The notes: generated by a model from the sequence alone, not told the origin. A stretch of 64,000 bases of DNA from Pseudomonas spelaei (GCF_009724245.1 NZ_WNNK01000010.1:62001-126000); one strand, 5' to 3'; positions 18,131 through 27,774 are shown, counted from the first letter of the stretch. Program-made: numbers and translations.

Positions 18131-18913
18131 ATGGAATTTCTGCTGTATTTGCTGTTGGGCGCCTGTGCGGGCACCCTCGCCGGGTTATTCGGCGTGGGCG
18201 GCGGGATCATTATTGTTCCGGTGCTGGTATTCAGTTTCACCTTGCAGGGGTTCGATCCCTCGGTGCTGACACACCTGGCGGTCGGCACGTCCCTGGCGTC
18301 CATCATCTTCACGTCGATTAATGCGGTACGCGAGCATCACCGACGCGGTGCGGTGCGTTGGCCGATTTTTGTGTGGATGGCGGTGGGGATTCTGCTGGGA
18401 GCGGGCCTTGGGGCGCTGACAGCGGAGGCGATTTCCGGGCCGCACTTGCAGAAGATCATCGGTGTATTTGCCCTTGTGATTGCTCTGCAAATGACCCTGG
18501 AGCTTAAACCCAAGGCCAGTCGAACGGTGCCGGGCAAGTTCGGTCTGACCCTGGCGGGCGGCGTGATTGGCTGGTCTTCGGCGATTTTCGGCACTGGCGG
18601 CGGCTCGCTGACCGTGCCATTTTTGACCTGGCGTAGCGTGCCGATGCAGCAGGCGGTGGCGACCTCGTCGGCCTGCGGCTTGCCGATCGCCCTGGCCAGT
18701 GCATTAAGTTTCATGATTTTGGGCTGGCATGAGCCGCTGCTGCCCGCTCATAGTCTCGGCTTTGTGTATTTGCCGGCGCTGCTGGGCATTGCCCTGACCA
18801 GCATGGTAGCGGCCCGCTTTGGCGCGCGTCTGGCGCATCGGTTGTCGCCGCGTCTGCTCAAGCGATTGTTCGCCGGTTTGCTGTTTTGCGTGGGTTTGAA
18901 CTTCTTGTTGTAA
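18131..18913 (+). CDS. TauE/SafE family (TSUP) permease
   Basis: A 260-residue integral membrane protein with about eight hydrophobic helices. The two family half-motifs are visible: GLFGVGGGIIIVPVLVF near the N-terminus and SSAIFGTGGGSLTVPFL in the middle, the inverted-repeat architecture of sulfite/sulfonate exporters. Export of a sulfur-containing organic anion is the family's usual role; the specific substrate is unknown. ATG at 18131 follows GGGAGCGCCC. A TTG at 18119 is in frame but less likely. lgt follows 82 bases later. Confidence 0.88.
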   Translation: MEFLLYLLLGACAGTLAGLFGVGGGIIIVPVLVFSFTLQGFDPSVLTHLAVGTSLASIIFTSINAVREHHRRGAVRWPIFVWMAVGILLGAGLGALTAEAISGPHLQKIIGVFALVIALQMTLELKPKASRTVPGKFGLTLAGGVIGWSSAIFGTGGGSLTVPFLTWRSVPMQQAVATSSACGLPIALASALSFMILGWHEPLLPAHSLGFVYLPALLGIALTSMVAARFGARLAHRLSPRLLKRLFAGLLFCVGLNFLL

Positions 18914-18995
18914 AAAAAGTGGCTGTAACGAAGGCTTAATCGCGCACCGGCATGGTCCGGAGCGTCATGACTAAATGATTTAACGAGGAGTCGCA

Positions 18996-19808
18996 ATGCT
19001 GCCTTACCCGCAGATCGACCCGGTGGCCCTGGCCATCGGTCCGCTGAAAATCCACTGGTACGGGTTGATGTACCTGATCGGTATCGGCGGTGCCTGGCTG
19101 CTGGCTTCCCGGCGCCTGAACCGTTTCGACCCGACCTGGACCAAGGAGAAGCTCTCCGACATGGTGTTCTGGATGTCGATGGGGGTCATCGTCGGCGGAC
19201 GACTGGGGTATGTGCTGTTCTACGACCTGAGTGCGTACATTGCCAACCCGACCTTGATCTTCGAGGTGTGGAAGGGCGGTATGGCGTTCCACGGTGGGTT
19301 TATCGGCGTGATGATCGCCGCCTGGTGGTTTGGCCGGCGTAATGGCAAGTCGTTCTTCCAGCTGATGGACTTTGTCGCACCGTTCGTGCCGATCGGCCTG
19401 GGTGCCGGGCGCATTGGCAACTTCATCAACGCCGAGTTGTGGGGCAAGCCGACTGACGTGCCGTGGGCCATGGTGTTCCCGCCGTTCAGCGACCCGGCGC
19501 AACTGCCGCGCCACCCGTCGCAGCTGTACCAGTTCGCGCTGGAAGGCGTGGCACTGTTCCTGATCCTCTACATCTTTTCGCGTAAACCGCGCCCTACCAT
19601 GGCGGTATCGGGCATGTTCGCGTTGTTCTACGGGATCTTCCGCTTTGTCGTCGAGTTCGTGCGGGTGCCGGATGCACAGCTGGGCTACCTGGCGTGGGGC
19701 TGGGTGACCATGGGTCAGATTCTCAGCCTGCCGATGATCCTCGCCGGCCTGGGTATGCTGTGGTGGGCTTACAATCGCCCGCAACCGATCAAGAACACCG
19801 CGCTTTAA
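18996..19808 (+). CDS. lgt: Prolipoprotein diacylglyceryl transferase
   Basis: The inner-membrane enzyme that adds diacylglycerol from phosphatidylglycerol to the lipobox cysteine of prolipoproteins, the first step of lipoprotein maturation. The 270-residue protein has multiple membrane segments, the [12 protein letters not shown] segment with the essential histidine region, and the Lgt signature [26 protein letters not shown] precedes the ATG. The lgt-thyA order is conserved in many proteobacteria. Confidence 0.97.
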   Translation: MLPYPQIDPVALAIGPLKIHWYGLMYLIGIGGAWLLASRRLNRFDPTWTKEKLSDMVFWMSMGVIVGGRLGYVLFYDLSAYIANPTLIFEVWKGGMAFHGGFIGVMIAAWWFGRRNGKSFFQLMDFVAPFVPIGLGAGRIGNFINAELWGKPTDVPWAMVFPPFSDPAQLPRHPSQLYQFALEGVALFLILYIFSRKPRPTMAVSGMFALFYGIFRFVVEFVRVPDAQLGYLAWGWVTMGQILSLPMILAGLGMLWWAYNRPQPIKNTAL

Positions 19809-19816
19809 ATTCGAAC

Positions 19817-19838
19817 GCCGAGGCTCAAGGGCCTCGGC
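19817..19838. terminator. Hairpin between lgt and thyA
   Basis: GCCGAGGC and GCCTCGGC make an 8-bp perfect stem around a TCAAGG loop. There is no clear T-run, so it may stabilise the lgt 3' end or attenuate rather than fully terminate. Confidence 0.5.
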
Positions 19839-19859
19839 TTCAACGATACAGGTACTGTC

Positions 19860-20831
19860 ATGAAGCAATATCTCGACCTGGTTTCCCACGTCATCAAGAA
19901 CGGCACCAAACAGGCCAACCGCACTGGCGTGAACACCATCAGCTTTCCCGGTGCGATGTTGCGCTTTGACCTGCAGGAAGGGTTCCCGGCGATCACCACC
20001 CGCAAGATGGCCTTCAAGTCGGCTATCGGCGAGATGTGCGGCTTCCTGCGTGGCGTGAACAACGCTGCCGAATTCCGCGCCCTGGGCTGCAAGGTCTGGG
20101 ACCAGAACGCCAACGAAAACGCCCAGTGGCTGGCCAACCCGTTCCGCCAGGGCGACGACGACCTTGGCGAGATCTACGGTGTGCAATGGCGCAAATGGCC
20201 GGCGTACAAGCAGATCCCGCTGAGCAATCAGGCGGCGATCGAACAAACACTGGCTCAGGGTTACCGTCAAATCGCTGAAGGCGAAGAAAATGGTCAGGCC
20301 TACGTGGTGCTGTACAAGGCCATCGACCAGATTCGCCAGTGCGTCGACACCATCATCAAGGACCCGGGCAGCCGCCGTATCCTGTTCCACGGCTGGAACT
20401 GCGCCCAGCTTGATGAAATGGCCCTGCCGCCGTGCCACCTGCTGTACCAGTTCCACCCGAATGTCGAGACCCGGGAAATCTCCCTGACCCTCTACATCCG
20501 TTCCAACGACCTGGGCCTGGGCACGCCGTTCAACCTGACCGAAGGCGCTGCGTTGCTGAGCCTGATCGGCCGCCTGACCGGCTACACGCCGCGCTGGTTT
20601 ACCTATTTCATCGGTGATGCCCACGTCTACGAGAACCACCTGGACATGCTCAATGAGCAGCTCAAGCGTGAACCGCTCGCTGCGCCGAAGCTGGTGATCA
20701 GTGATCGCGTGCCGGAGTTTGCCAAGACCGGTGTGTACCAGCCTGAGTGGCTAGAGTTGATCGAGCCGAGCGATTTCTCGCTGGAAGGTTACGAGCACCA
20801 TGCGCCGATGACGGCGCCAATGGCGGTGTAA
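19860..20831 (+). CDS. thyA: Thymidylate synthase (long form)
   Basis: Methylates dUMP to dTMP using methylene-tetrahydrofolate. The 323 residues contain the catalytic Cys192 in [12 protein letters not shown], the [12 protein letters not shown] dUMP site, and the C-terminal APMAV like E. coli APVAI. It is about 59 residues longer than the 264-residue E. coli enzyme. The extra sequence lies between residues 88 and 155, the small-domain position where the L. casei enzyme also has an insert. Partner enzyme folA is coded 12.6 kb downstream. Confidence 0.95.
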   Translation: MKQYLDLVSHVIKNGTKQANRTGVNTISFPGAMLRFDLQEGFPAITTRKMAFKSAIGEMCGFLRGVNNAAEFRALGCKVWDQNANENAQWLANPFRQGDDDLGEIYGVQWRKWPAYKQIPLSNQAAIEQTLAQGYRQIAEGEENGQAYVVLYKAIDQIRQCVDTIIKDPGSRRILFHGWNCAQLDEMALPPCHLLYQFHPNVETREISLTLYIRSNDLGLGTPFNLTEGAALLSLIGRLTGYTPRWFTYFIGDAHVYENHLDMLNEQLKREPLAAPKLVISDRVPEFAKTGVYQPEWLELIEPSDFSLEGYEHHAPMTAPMAV

Positions 20832-20844
20832 CCCGACACACCGC

Positions 20845-20911
20845 CATCGCAGGCAAGCCAGCTCCCACATTTGGAATGCATTCCCCTGTGGGAGCTGGCT
20901 TGCCTGCGATG
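20845..20911. repeat. Paired REP element between convergent genes
   Basis: Inverted GCTGGCTTGCC-type REP cores separate the thyA and cadR gene ends. Confidence 0.9.
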
Positions 20912-20935
20912 GCGTCAGTTCAGGCGCCGCATTCC

Positions 20936-21385
20936 TCAATGCCCGTGACTTCTACCCACATGGGAATGCTCAGCTTCACTCGCCGTCACGCCTCCGCTGA
21001 CTTCCAGCCGCTGCAAAATCCCGCACTGATCGGCCTCTGGCCCTGCGCCACAGCGCTGGCGCAGCACGAGCAGTTGTTCCTGCAACGCCATCAGTCCATC
21101 AATCCGCGCCTTGACGTGGTGGATGTGTTCATCGATCAACGCATTGACGCTTTCGCACTGGTCCTGGGGGCTGTCGCGCAAACCCAGCAGGCTGCGGATT
21201 TCTTCCAGGGTCATGTCCAGGCTGCGGCAGTTGCGGATGAAGGTCAGCCGCTCGGTGTGGGCCTGGGTGTACAGGCGATAGTTGCCGTCACTGCGCGCAG
21301 GTGGTGGCAGCAGGCCTTCTTTCTCGTAATAACGGATGGTTTCCACTTGGCAATCCGTCAATTTTGCCAATTCGCCGATCTTCAT
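20936..21385 (-). CDS. cadR: MerR-family Cd(II)/Pb(II)-responsive regulator CadR
   Basis: A 149-residue MerR-type activator. The N-terminal winged helix is MKIGELAKLTDCQVETIRYY, followed by a dimerisation helix. The metal-site cysteines are C77, C112 and C121, and the protein ends in a histidine-rich tail (SEAEHSHVGRSHGH), both typical of CadR from pseudomonads. It diverges from cadA with the spaced promoter and dyad in the 84-base gap, so it very likely activates cadA upon cadmium, zinc or lead. ATG at 21385 is the start; the frame is open to 21445 but the extra residues lie in the promoter. Confidence 0.93.
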   Translation of the reverse strand: MKIGELAKLTDCQVETIRYYEKEGLLPPPARSDGNYRLYTQAHTERLTFIRNCRSLDMTLEEIRSLLGLRDSPQDQCESVNALIDEHIHHVKARIDGLMALQEQLLVLRQRCGAGPEADQCGILQRLEVSGGVTASEAEHSHVGRSHGH

Positions 21386-21408
21386 CGCAGCAATCTCCAA
21401 AAGGGTGC

Positions 21409-21439
21409 TTGACCCTATAGTGGCTACAGGGTCTTTACT
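21409..21439 (+). promoter_or_regulatory. MerR-type promoter and CadR operator for cadA
   Basis: TTGACC (21409-21414) and TTTACT (21434-21439) are separated by 19 bases, the over-long spacer typical of MerR-family promoters. The dyad ACCCTATAGTGGCTACAGGGT (21412-21432) fills the spacer and is the expected CadR site. Confidence 0.8.
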
Positions 21440-21469
21440 TGGCAACAGGCACCTTTACGGACGCGACCA

Positions 21470-23824
21470 ATGAGCGATTCCATTCACACCCCAAACAAGG
21501 CCCATGCTGGCCACGATCACGATCACGATCACGATCACGATCACGATCACGATCACGATCACGATCACGATCACGATCACGGCCATACGCATGACCACAG
21601 TCATGCCCATGATCACGGCCCAAAGCTCAAGCCCGTGCAAAAGCACGACCATGCCAGCCATGGCGGTTCCTGCTGCTCCAGCGATGCTGCGCCTGCGCTG
21701 GTGAAGCTGACCGAGGCACCGACAGCGGGCTCGCGGCTGAGCACCTTCCGTATCGAAGCCATGGACTGCCCCACCGAGCAAACCCTGATCCAGAACAAGC
21801 TGGGCAAGCTCGCCGGCGTGCAGCAACTGGAATTCAACTTGATCAACCGTATCCTCGGCGTGACCCATGATCTGCCGAGCACTGCGCCGATCATTGAGGC
21901 CATCAAATCCATCGGCATGCAGGCCGACCCTATCGAAGAGGGTGTGGCCCCGGCCGCGCCGCCCGCGAAGAAGCACTGGTGGCCGCTGGCCCTGTCCGGC
22001 ATTGGCGCCCTGGGTGCCGAAGTGCTGCACTTCACCAGCACCGCCCCTACGTGGGTGATTGCGTTGGTGGCGCTGGTGTCGATCTTCAGCGGCGGCCTCA
22101 CCACGTACAAGAAGGGCTGGATTGCCCTGAAAAACCTTAACCTGAACATCAATGCCCTGATGAGCATCGCCGTGACCGGCGCGATCCTTATCGGCCAGTG
22201 GCCTGAAGCGGCGATGGTGATGTTCCTGTTTACCGTCGCTGAGCTGATCGAGGCCAAATCCCTCGACCGTGCACGTAACGCCATCAGCGGCCTGATGCAG
22301 ATGACGCCGGAACAGGCCACGGTACGCCAGGCCGACGGAAGCTGGGCTGAACAGGACGCCAAAACCATCGAACTGGGTGCCATCGTGCGGGTTCGACCCG
22401 GCGAGCGCATTGGCCTGGACGGTGAAGTCACCGCCGGCCAGTCCACCATCGACCAGGCGCCGATTACCGGTGAAAGCCTGCCGATCGAAAAGACTGTGGG
22501 CGATAAAGTCTTCGCCGGGACCATCAACCAGGCCGGCTCCCTGGAGTACAAAGTTACGGCGGCGGCCAACAACTCCACCCTGGCGCGGATCATCCACGCC
22601 GTGGAGCAGGCTCAGGGTTCGCGAGCGCCGACCCAGCGGTTTGTCGACAGCTTCTCCAAAATCTACACCCCGGCGGTATTTCTCTTCGCCTTGGGCGTGG
22701 CGCTGATCCCGCCGCTGTTCATGGCAGGCGCCTGGTTTGACTGGATCTACCGTGCGCTGGTGTTGCTGGTGGTTGCTTGCCCGTGCGCGCTGGTGATTTC
22801 CACCCCGGTGACCATCGTCAGCGGCCTGGCCGCCGCCGCTCGCAAAGGCATCCTGATCAAGGGCGGTGTGTACCTGGAGGGCGGTTACAAGCTCGACTAC
22901 CTGGCCTTGGACAAGACCGGCACCATCACCCACGGCAAACCGGTGCAAACCGATTACCTGGCGCTGTTCCCCAACGTTGAAGACACGGCACCCGCCCTGG
23001 CTGCGAGCCTGGCGGCGCGTTCCGATCACCCGGTGTCCCTGGCCATTGCGAATGCGGCTGTGGATAAGAAATTGCCGGTGCACACTGTGGATAACTTCGA
23101 GGCCCTGACCGGTCGCGGTGTGCGTGGCGAAATCAACGGCCAAACCTACTATCTGGGCAACCACCGCTTGGTGGAAGAGCTGAACCTGTGCTCCCCAGCG
23201 CTGGAAGAAAAGCTCTTTGCCCTGGAAAAACAAGGCAAGTCCGTGGTCCTGCTGCTGGACAAGTCCGGCCCGATGGCACTGTTCGCCGTAGCGGACACCG
23301 TTAAAGACAGCAGCCGCGAAGCGATCCAGCAGTTGCATGAGCTAGGCATCAAGACCCTGATGCTCACCGGTGACAACACCCACACCGCCCAGGCGATTGC
23401 GGCCCAGGTCGGCATTGATCAGGCCCAGGGTGACCTGTTGCCTACCGACAAACTGCAAGCCATCGAAACCCTCTATGGCAAGGGCCACCGCGTCGGCATG
23501 GTCGGTGACGGTATCAACGACGCCCCGGCCCTGGCTCGTGCCGAGATCGGTTTTGCCATGGCGGCAGCCGGTACCGACACCGCCATCGAGACCGCCGACG
23601 TGGCGCTGATGGACGATGACCTGCGCAAGATTCCAGCATTCATTCGGTTGTCGCGGCAAACGTCGAGTATCCTCAAGCAGAACATCGCCCTGGCGCTGGT
23701 GATCAAGGCGATCTTCCTTGCCGTCACCTTCCTGGGCATGGCCACCATGTGGATGGCGGTGTTCGCCGACATGGGCGTGAGCCTGCTGGTGGTCTTCAAT
23801 GGTCTGCGCCTGTTGCGCAAATAG
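21470..23824 (+). CDS. cadA: Cd2+/Zn2+/Pb2+-exporting P-type ATPase CadA with His-Asp tail
   Basis: A 784-residue P1B-type ATPase that pumps soft divalent metals out of the cytoplasm. Residues 15-36 are eleven HD repeats in a longer His-rich leader, a probable metal-binding tail. An HMA domain follows with MDCPTEQ (C100), then the actuator TGES (333-336), the membrane CPC (437-439), the phosphorylation site DKTGTIT (D481), SDHPVSLA, and GDGINDAP (from 679). The gene is divergent from cadR. The leader is coded by a (CACGAT) microsatellite, so the number of HD units may vary between strains without breaking the frame. Confidence 0.95.
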   Translation: MSDSIHTPNKAHAGHDHDHDHDHDHDHDHDHDHDHDHGHTHDHSHAHDHGPKLKPVQKHDHASHGGSCCSSDAAPALVKLTEAPTAGSRLSTFRIEAMDCPTEQTLIQNKLGKLAGVQQLEFNLINRILGVTHDLPSTAPIIEAIKSIGMQADPIEEGVAPAAPPAKKHWWPLALSGIGALGAEVLHFTSTAPTWVIALVALVSIFSGGLTTYKKGWIALKNLNLNINALMSIAVTGAILIGQWPEAAMVMFLFTVAELIEAKSLDRARNAISGLMQMTPEQATVRQADGSWAEQDAKTIELGAIVRVRPGERIGLDGEVTAGQSTIDQAPITGESLPIEKTVGDKVFAGTINQAGSLEYKVTAAANNSTLARIIHAVEQAQGSRAPTQRFVDSFSKIYTPAVFLFALGVALIPPLFMAGAWFDWIYRALVLLVVACPCALVISTPVTIVSGLAAAARKGILIKGGVYLEGGYKLDYLALDKTGTITHGKPVQTDYLALFPNVEDTAPALAASLAARSDHPVSLAIANAAVDKKLPVHTVDNFEALTGRGVRGEINGQTYYLGNHRLVEELNLCSPALEEKLFALEKQGKSVVLLLDKSGPMALFAVADTVKDSSREAIQQLHELGIKTLMLTGDNTHTAQAIAAQVGIDQAQGDLLPTDKLQAIETLYGKGHRVGMVGDGINDAPALARAEIGFAMAAAGTDTAIETADVALMDDDLRKIPAFIRLSRQTSSILKQNIALALVIKAIFLAVTFLGMATMWMAVFADMGVSLLVVFNGLRLLRK
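21512..21580. repeat. Hexanucleotide tandem repeat (CACGAT)n inside cadA
   Basis: CAC followed by eleven perfect GATCAC units (69 bases) codes the HD repeat of CadA. Each unit has a GATC site. The unit length is a multiple of three, so copy changes stay in frame. Confidence 0.97.
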
Positions 23825-23840
23825 TCGATGAGAGGGTGGT

Positions 23841-24704
23841 GTGCTGAGTGCCGAGCTGAAGGCGTTTTACATGGTCGCCCGTCTGGGCAGCATCACCCAG
23901 GCGGCGAAAAAACTCGGCCTGAGCCAACCGACGGTGACCACCCAGATTCGTCACCTGGAAAGCCAATACTCGGTTGAGCTGTTCTACCGAGGCGGCCGCC
24001 GCCTCACCGTCAGCGACGAAGGCGCGCGGTTGCTGCCGATGGTCAAGGCACTGTTGCAGCAGGAAAGCGATATCGAGTTTTTCCTGCGCAACAGTGGCCA
24101 GGTCCAGGGCGCGCTGAGAATTGCGGCGACAGCGCCGTATTACATCCTCGACCTGGTCAAAACCTTCCGCGAACGGCTGCCCCATGTTGAAGTGTCGGTG
24201 GAAATCGGCAATTCCCAGCAGGTGCTGGAAGCGCTGGATGAATACCGGGTCGATGTCGCCGCTTCGTCGCAACTGCTGGAGGATCCGCGCCTGATTCGCC
24301 GTGTGTTGGGCATGGACCCACTGGTACTGGCGGTGCATCGCAATCATCCGCTGGCGTCGCTCGACCATGTGTCGTTGAGCGCCCTCGCCGGGCACACCTT
24401 GCTGATGCGCGAGCCGGGCTCCACCACACGCCGGTTGACCGAAGAAATGCTGCAGGGCGCAGGCGTGAGCTACGGGCCGCTGCTGGAGATTGGCAGTCGG
24501 GAGTCGATCCGGGAGGCGGTGTTGCGCAATATCGGCATCAGCATCATTGCCCGCCAGGAAGTGCCTCATGACCCGCAGTTGCGAGTGCTGAGCATCGAGA
24601 ATGCACCGCAGATTCCTGAGTACTTGTACTGCCTCAAAGAGCGCAAAGGCGCGCGGTTGCCGGCGGCGTTTCTGGGGTTGGCGCAGGAAATGTCGCCGCT
24701 CTGA
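23841..24704 (+). CDS. LysR regulator, aminoethylphosphonate-catabolism type
   Basis: A 287-residue LysR protein with an N-terminal HTH (LGSITQAAKKLGLSQPTVTTQI) and a C-terminal inducer domain. The sequence style resembles the LysR group found next to aminoethylphosphonate genes (TIGR03339-like), and here it directly precedes that type of transporter. The start is GTG at 23841 behind GAGAGGG. It follows cadA by only 16 bases, which may give it metal-dependent read-through, though its likely target is the operon downstream. The inducer is unknown; a phosphonate or its amine product is the natural guess. Confidence 0.85.
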   Translation: MLSAELKAFYMVARLGSITQAAKKLGLSQPTVTTQIRHLESQYSVELFYRGGRRLTVSDEGARLLPMVKALLQQESDIEFFLRNSGQVQGALRIAATAPYYILDLVKTFRERLPHVEVSVEIGNSQQVLEALDEYRVDVAASSQLLEDPRLIRRVLGMDPLVLAVHRNHPLASLDHVSLSALAGHTLLMREPGSTTRRLTEEMLQGAGVSYGPLLEIGSRESIREAVLRNIGISIIARQEVPHDPQLRVLSIENAPQIPEYLYCLKERKGARLPAAFLGLAQEMSPL

Positions 24705-24729
24705 AGGTTTATGGTGATCTTGATATTGC

Positions 24730-24815
24730 TATCGCAGGCAAGCCAGCTCCCACAGTTGGAAGGCGTTCCTCTGGGAGCACTCGGTCAATTGTGGGAGCCG
24801 GGCTTGCCCGCGATG
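24730..24815. repeat. Paired REP element with mid-spacer remnant
   Basis: Inverted REP cores flank a spacer that itself holds a partial CTGGGAGCA REP fragment. It lies between the LysR gene and the transporter ATPase gene. Confidence 0.85.
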
Positions 24816-24952
24816 GCGTCGGTTCGGGCAACACATTCATTACGTCCTACACAAAACCACCAATACCACTATCGCCCAGTTTTGCCTCCCTGCCACACAA
24901 GGGACGCATTCACTCCCTAGGATGGACTTCATCAGTTCGATGAGGTGCCTCC

Positions 24953-26017
24953 ATGAACACAGCCCTGACCAACCCCGGCGCGCCAATGAAAGTGCGCGGC
25001 GTGCAGAAACGCTTCGGCGCGTTTACCGCCCTGGACAACGTATCCCTTGACGTCGCCGCTGGCGAACTGGTGTGCCTGCTGGGCCCGTCGGGCTGCGGCA
25101 AGACCACCTTGCTGCGTTGCATTGCCGGCCTGGAGCGTCAGGACAGCGGCGAGTTGTACCTGGGTGATCGCGACGTTTCCCTGCTGGCACCTCAGGCTCG
25201 GGACTACGGCATTCTGTTCCAGTCCTACGCTTTGTTTCCCAACCTCACGGTCGAAGCCAACATCGGCTACGGCCTGACCGGCAGCGGCCGCGATGAAGTG
25301 CGCAAGCGCGTCGGGCAGATGCTGGAGCTGGTCGGCCTGCTCGGCAGCGAAAAAAAATACCCCGGCCAACTGTCCGGCGGCCAACAACAGCGAGTCGCGC
25401 TGGCCCGCGCCTTGGCGCCGGCACCGTCACTGTTGCTGCTGGATGAGCCGATGTCCGCCCTTGATGCCCGCGTCCGCGAGCACCTGTGCACCGAACTGCG
25501 CCAACTGCAGCGGCGCTTGGGCATCACCACCTTGATGGTGACCCACAACCAGGACGAGGCCATGCTGATGGCCGACCGTATTGCCGTGATGAACAACGGC
25601 AAGGTCGAGCAGTACGCCACGCCCCAGGAAATCTACGACCGCCCGGCCACGCCGTTCGTGGCCGAGTTTGTGGGCCAGGGCAACTGGCTGCCGTTCAGCC
25701 GCAACAGTGACAGCCACGCCCAGGTCGGCGGGATGAACATGCGCCTGGCCGACAATGCCAACAAGGCCGCCTCAGGCCGCTTGTTCTGCCGCCCGGAAGC
25801 CATCAGCGTCAACCCGGTGGTGCATGAAGAAAACCTGTTCCCGGCCAAGGTCCGCGAAATCACTTTCCTCGGCAACCGCTGCCGCATGAGTTTTGAGCTG
25901 GATCAATTGCCCGGCCATCCGCTACTGGCGGAACTGGCGCCGGAGGCCATGCCACGCCTGGGCGCCCAGGACATCTGGGTCGCGCTGCCGCCCCGCAGCC
26001 TACAGGTGTTTGCCTGA
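24953..26017 (+). CDS. Phosphonate-type ABC transporter ATP-binding protein
   Basis: A 354-residue ABC ATPase with Walker A GPSGCGKTTLL, Q-loop region LFQSYALFPNLTV, signature LSGGQQQRVALARAL, Walker B LLLLDEPMSALD, and a C-terminal TOBE-like domain. It resembles the PhnT/AepV group of putative 2-aminoethylphosphonate importers. It overlaps nothing and its stop is one base before the permease start. GAGGTG precedes the ATG. With the fused permease and the binding protein it forms a complete importer; spermidine/iron-type uptake is the alternative by fold, but the gene company argues for a phosphonate. Confidence 0.88.
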   Translation: MNTALTNPGAPMKVRGVQKRFGAFTALDNVSLDVAAGELVCLLGPSGCGKTTLLRCIAGLERQDSGELYLGDRDVSLLAPQARDYGILFQSYALFPNLTVEANIGYGLTGSGRDEVRKRVGQMLELVGLLGSEKKYPGQLSGGQQQRVALARALAPAPSLLLLDEPMSALDARVREHLCTELRQLQRRLGITTLMVTHNQDEAMLMADRIAVMNNGKVEQYATPQEIYDRPATPFVAEFVGQGNWLPFSRNSDSHAQVGGMNMRLADNANKAASGRLFCRPEAISVNPVVHEENLFPAKVREITFLGNRCRMSFELDQLPGHPLLAELAPEAMPRLGAQDIWVALPPRSLQVFA

Positions 26018-26018
26018 G

Positions 26019-27743
26019 ATGCCTGCCGACATGACGCTGCCGATACCCGATAACGTGGCTCGCCAGGTTTCTCGTGCCGAACTCGGCGACCGTATTTTCG
26101 TGGTGGGCGGCAAGCTGGTGTGGCTGCTTCTGCTGGGCATCGCCGTATTGCTGCCACTGCTGGCGATCTTCTGGCGCGGCTTCAGCAGCGAAGACGGGCA
26201 GGGCGGTGGCCTGGTCGCTGCAAAAGAACTGGTGACCAGCGACAACTTCCACTGGTTGCTGGGCAATAGCCTGAAGGTTTCCCTCAGCGTTGCCGCCATC
26301 GTCGTACCGCTGGCCTACCTGTTTGCCTATGCGCTGCAACGCACGCTGATTCCTGGCAAGGCCATCTGGCGCGGCATGTCGTTGCTGCCGTTGATGGCGC
26401 CTTCGATGCTGCCGGGGATCGCGCTGGTCTATCTGTTCGGCAACCAGGGCATGCTGCGTGGCTTGCTGTCAGACAACATCTACGGCTTCTGGGGCATCGT
26501 CCTCGGTGAAGTGATCTACACCTTCCCCCATGCGCTGATGATCCTGCTGTCGGCATTGTCCCTGGCGGATGCGCGGTTGTTTGATGCGGCGTCGAGCATG
26601 GGCGCAAGCCCGGCCCGGGCGTTTCGCAGCATCACCTGGCCGGCGACGCGCCAGGCAGTATTCGCCGCGTTTTGCCTGGTGTTCACCCTGACCATCACCG
26701 ACTTCGGCGTGCCCGTGGTGGTGGGTGGCGATTACCAAGTGTTGGCCCTGGAAGCCTACAAGGCGGTAGTCGGCCAACAACAATTCGGTCGAGGCGCCTT
26801 GATCGGCATGGTCTTGTTGCTGCCAGCGTTGTTCAGTTTTGGTGTGGATGCCTGGCTGCGTCGTCGTCACGGCGACTCCATGAGCGGCCGCGCCCAAGTC
26901 TTCCAACCCGCGCCATCGCGGCTGCGCGATGGTTGCTACCTGGCCATCGTGCTGCTGATCTGCGCGGTGCTGTTGCTGGTGTTCGGCATGGCCGTTTATT
27001 CGTCGGTGGTGAAGTTCTGGCCTTACAACCTGTCGCTGTCGCTGAACCACTATCAGTTCAACGACACGGCGGGCGGCGGCTGGCTGGCCTATCGCAACAG
27101 CCTGACCATGGCGTTGTGCACGGCGTTGATCGGCAGTGTGCTGATCTTCACCGGCGCCTACCTGATGGAAAAAACCAAGGGCCAGCGCGGCCTGAACCTG
27201 GCGCTGCGCATGCTCAGCTTCGTACCGATGGCGGTGCCGGGGTTGGTGCTGGGCCTGGGCTACGTGTTCTTTTTCAATCTCAACGGCAACCCGCTGCATG
27301 TGTTGTACGGAACCATGACGCTGCTGGTGGTGTGCACCATTGCGCACTATTTGACCACCGCACAGATGACTGCCACCACGGCCCTGCGCCAACTGGACGC
27401 TGAGTTTGAAGCTGCTGCGCTGTCTCTCAAGGCGCCGCTGTACCGCCACTATCTGCGGGTCACCGTGCCGATCTGCCTGCCGGCGTTGCTGGACATCGTG
27501 CGCTACCTGTTCGTCTCGGCCATGACCACCGTTTCGGCAGCGATCTTCCTCTACAGCCCCGACACCATCCTTGCCGCTGTCGCCGTGTTGAACATGGACG
27601 ATGCCGGCAACGTCGGCGGCGCAGCAGCCATGTCCACCCTGATTCTGTTTACCTCGGCGGGCGTGTCCCTGCTGCTGGCCTGGGCTTCACGCGGTTTGTT
27701 GCGTCGCTCTCAAGCCTGGCGCACCACCGCCCCCGGCCAATAA
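26019..27743 (+). CDS. Phosphonate-type ABC transporter permease (fused two-half)
   Basis: A 574-residue inner-membrane permease made of two fused six-helix halves. Each half has an EAA-type coupling loop: AASSMGASPARAFRSITWP in the first and AALSLKAPLYRHYLRVTVP in the second. Fused permeases of this type occur in putative 2-aminoethylphosphonate and iron importers. ATG at 26019 overlaps the region just after the ATPase stop; ATG at 26031 is a possible alternative. The frame to 25893 is a shadow of the ATPase gene. Confidence 0.88.
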   Translation: MPADMTLPIPDNVARQVSRAELGDRIFVVGGKLVWLLLLGIAVLLPLLAIFWRGFSSEDGQGGGLVAAKELVTSDNFHWLLGNSLKVSLSVAAIVVPLAYLFAYALQRTLIPGKAIWRGMSLLPLMAPSMLPGIALVYLFGNQGMLRGLLSDNIYGFWGIVLGEVIYTFPHALMILLSALSLADARLFDAASSMGASPARAFRSITWPATRQAVFAAFCLVFTLTITDFGVPVVVGGDYQVLALEAYKAVVGQQQFGRGALIGMVLLLPALFSFGVDAWLRRRHGDSMSGRAQVFQPAPSRLRDGCYLAIVLLICAVLLLVFGMAVYSSVVKFWPYNLSLSLNHYQFNDTAGGGWLAYRNSLTMALCTALIGSVLIFTGAYLMEKTKGQRGLNLALRMLSFVPMAVPGLVLGLGYVFFFNLNGNPLHVLYGTMTLLVVCTIAHYLTTAQMTATTALRQLDAEFEAAALSLKAPLYRHYLRVTVPICLPALLDIVRYLFVSAMTTVSAAIFLYSPDTILAAVAVLNMDDAGNVGGAAAMSTLILFTSAGVSLLLAWASRGLLRRSQAWRTTAPGQ

Positions 27744-27774
27744 ATCTGCCCCACAACCATAAAGGAACCGCACC

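Noticed and set aside
20747..21412. 221-residue plus-strand frame over cadR
   Set aside because: It reads through the thyA end, the REP pair and the antisense of cadR; CadR on the minus strand has a full domain set.
21512..21580. CRISPR-like or phase-variable frameshift array
   Set aside because: Six-base units with no spacers cannot be CRISPR, and copy changes keep the reading frame, so on/off switching of cadA is not expected.
21455..23338. 627-residue open frame opposite cadA
   Set aside because: It crosses the GATCAC repeat as a VI-type low-complexity run and has no motif; cadA is clearly the coding strand.
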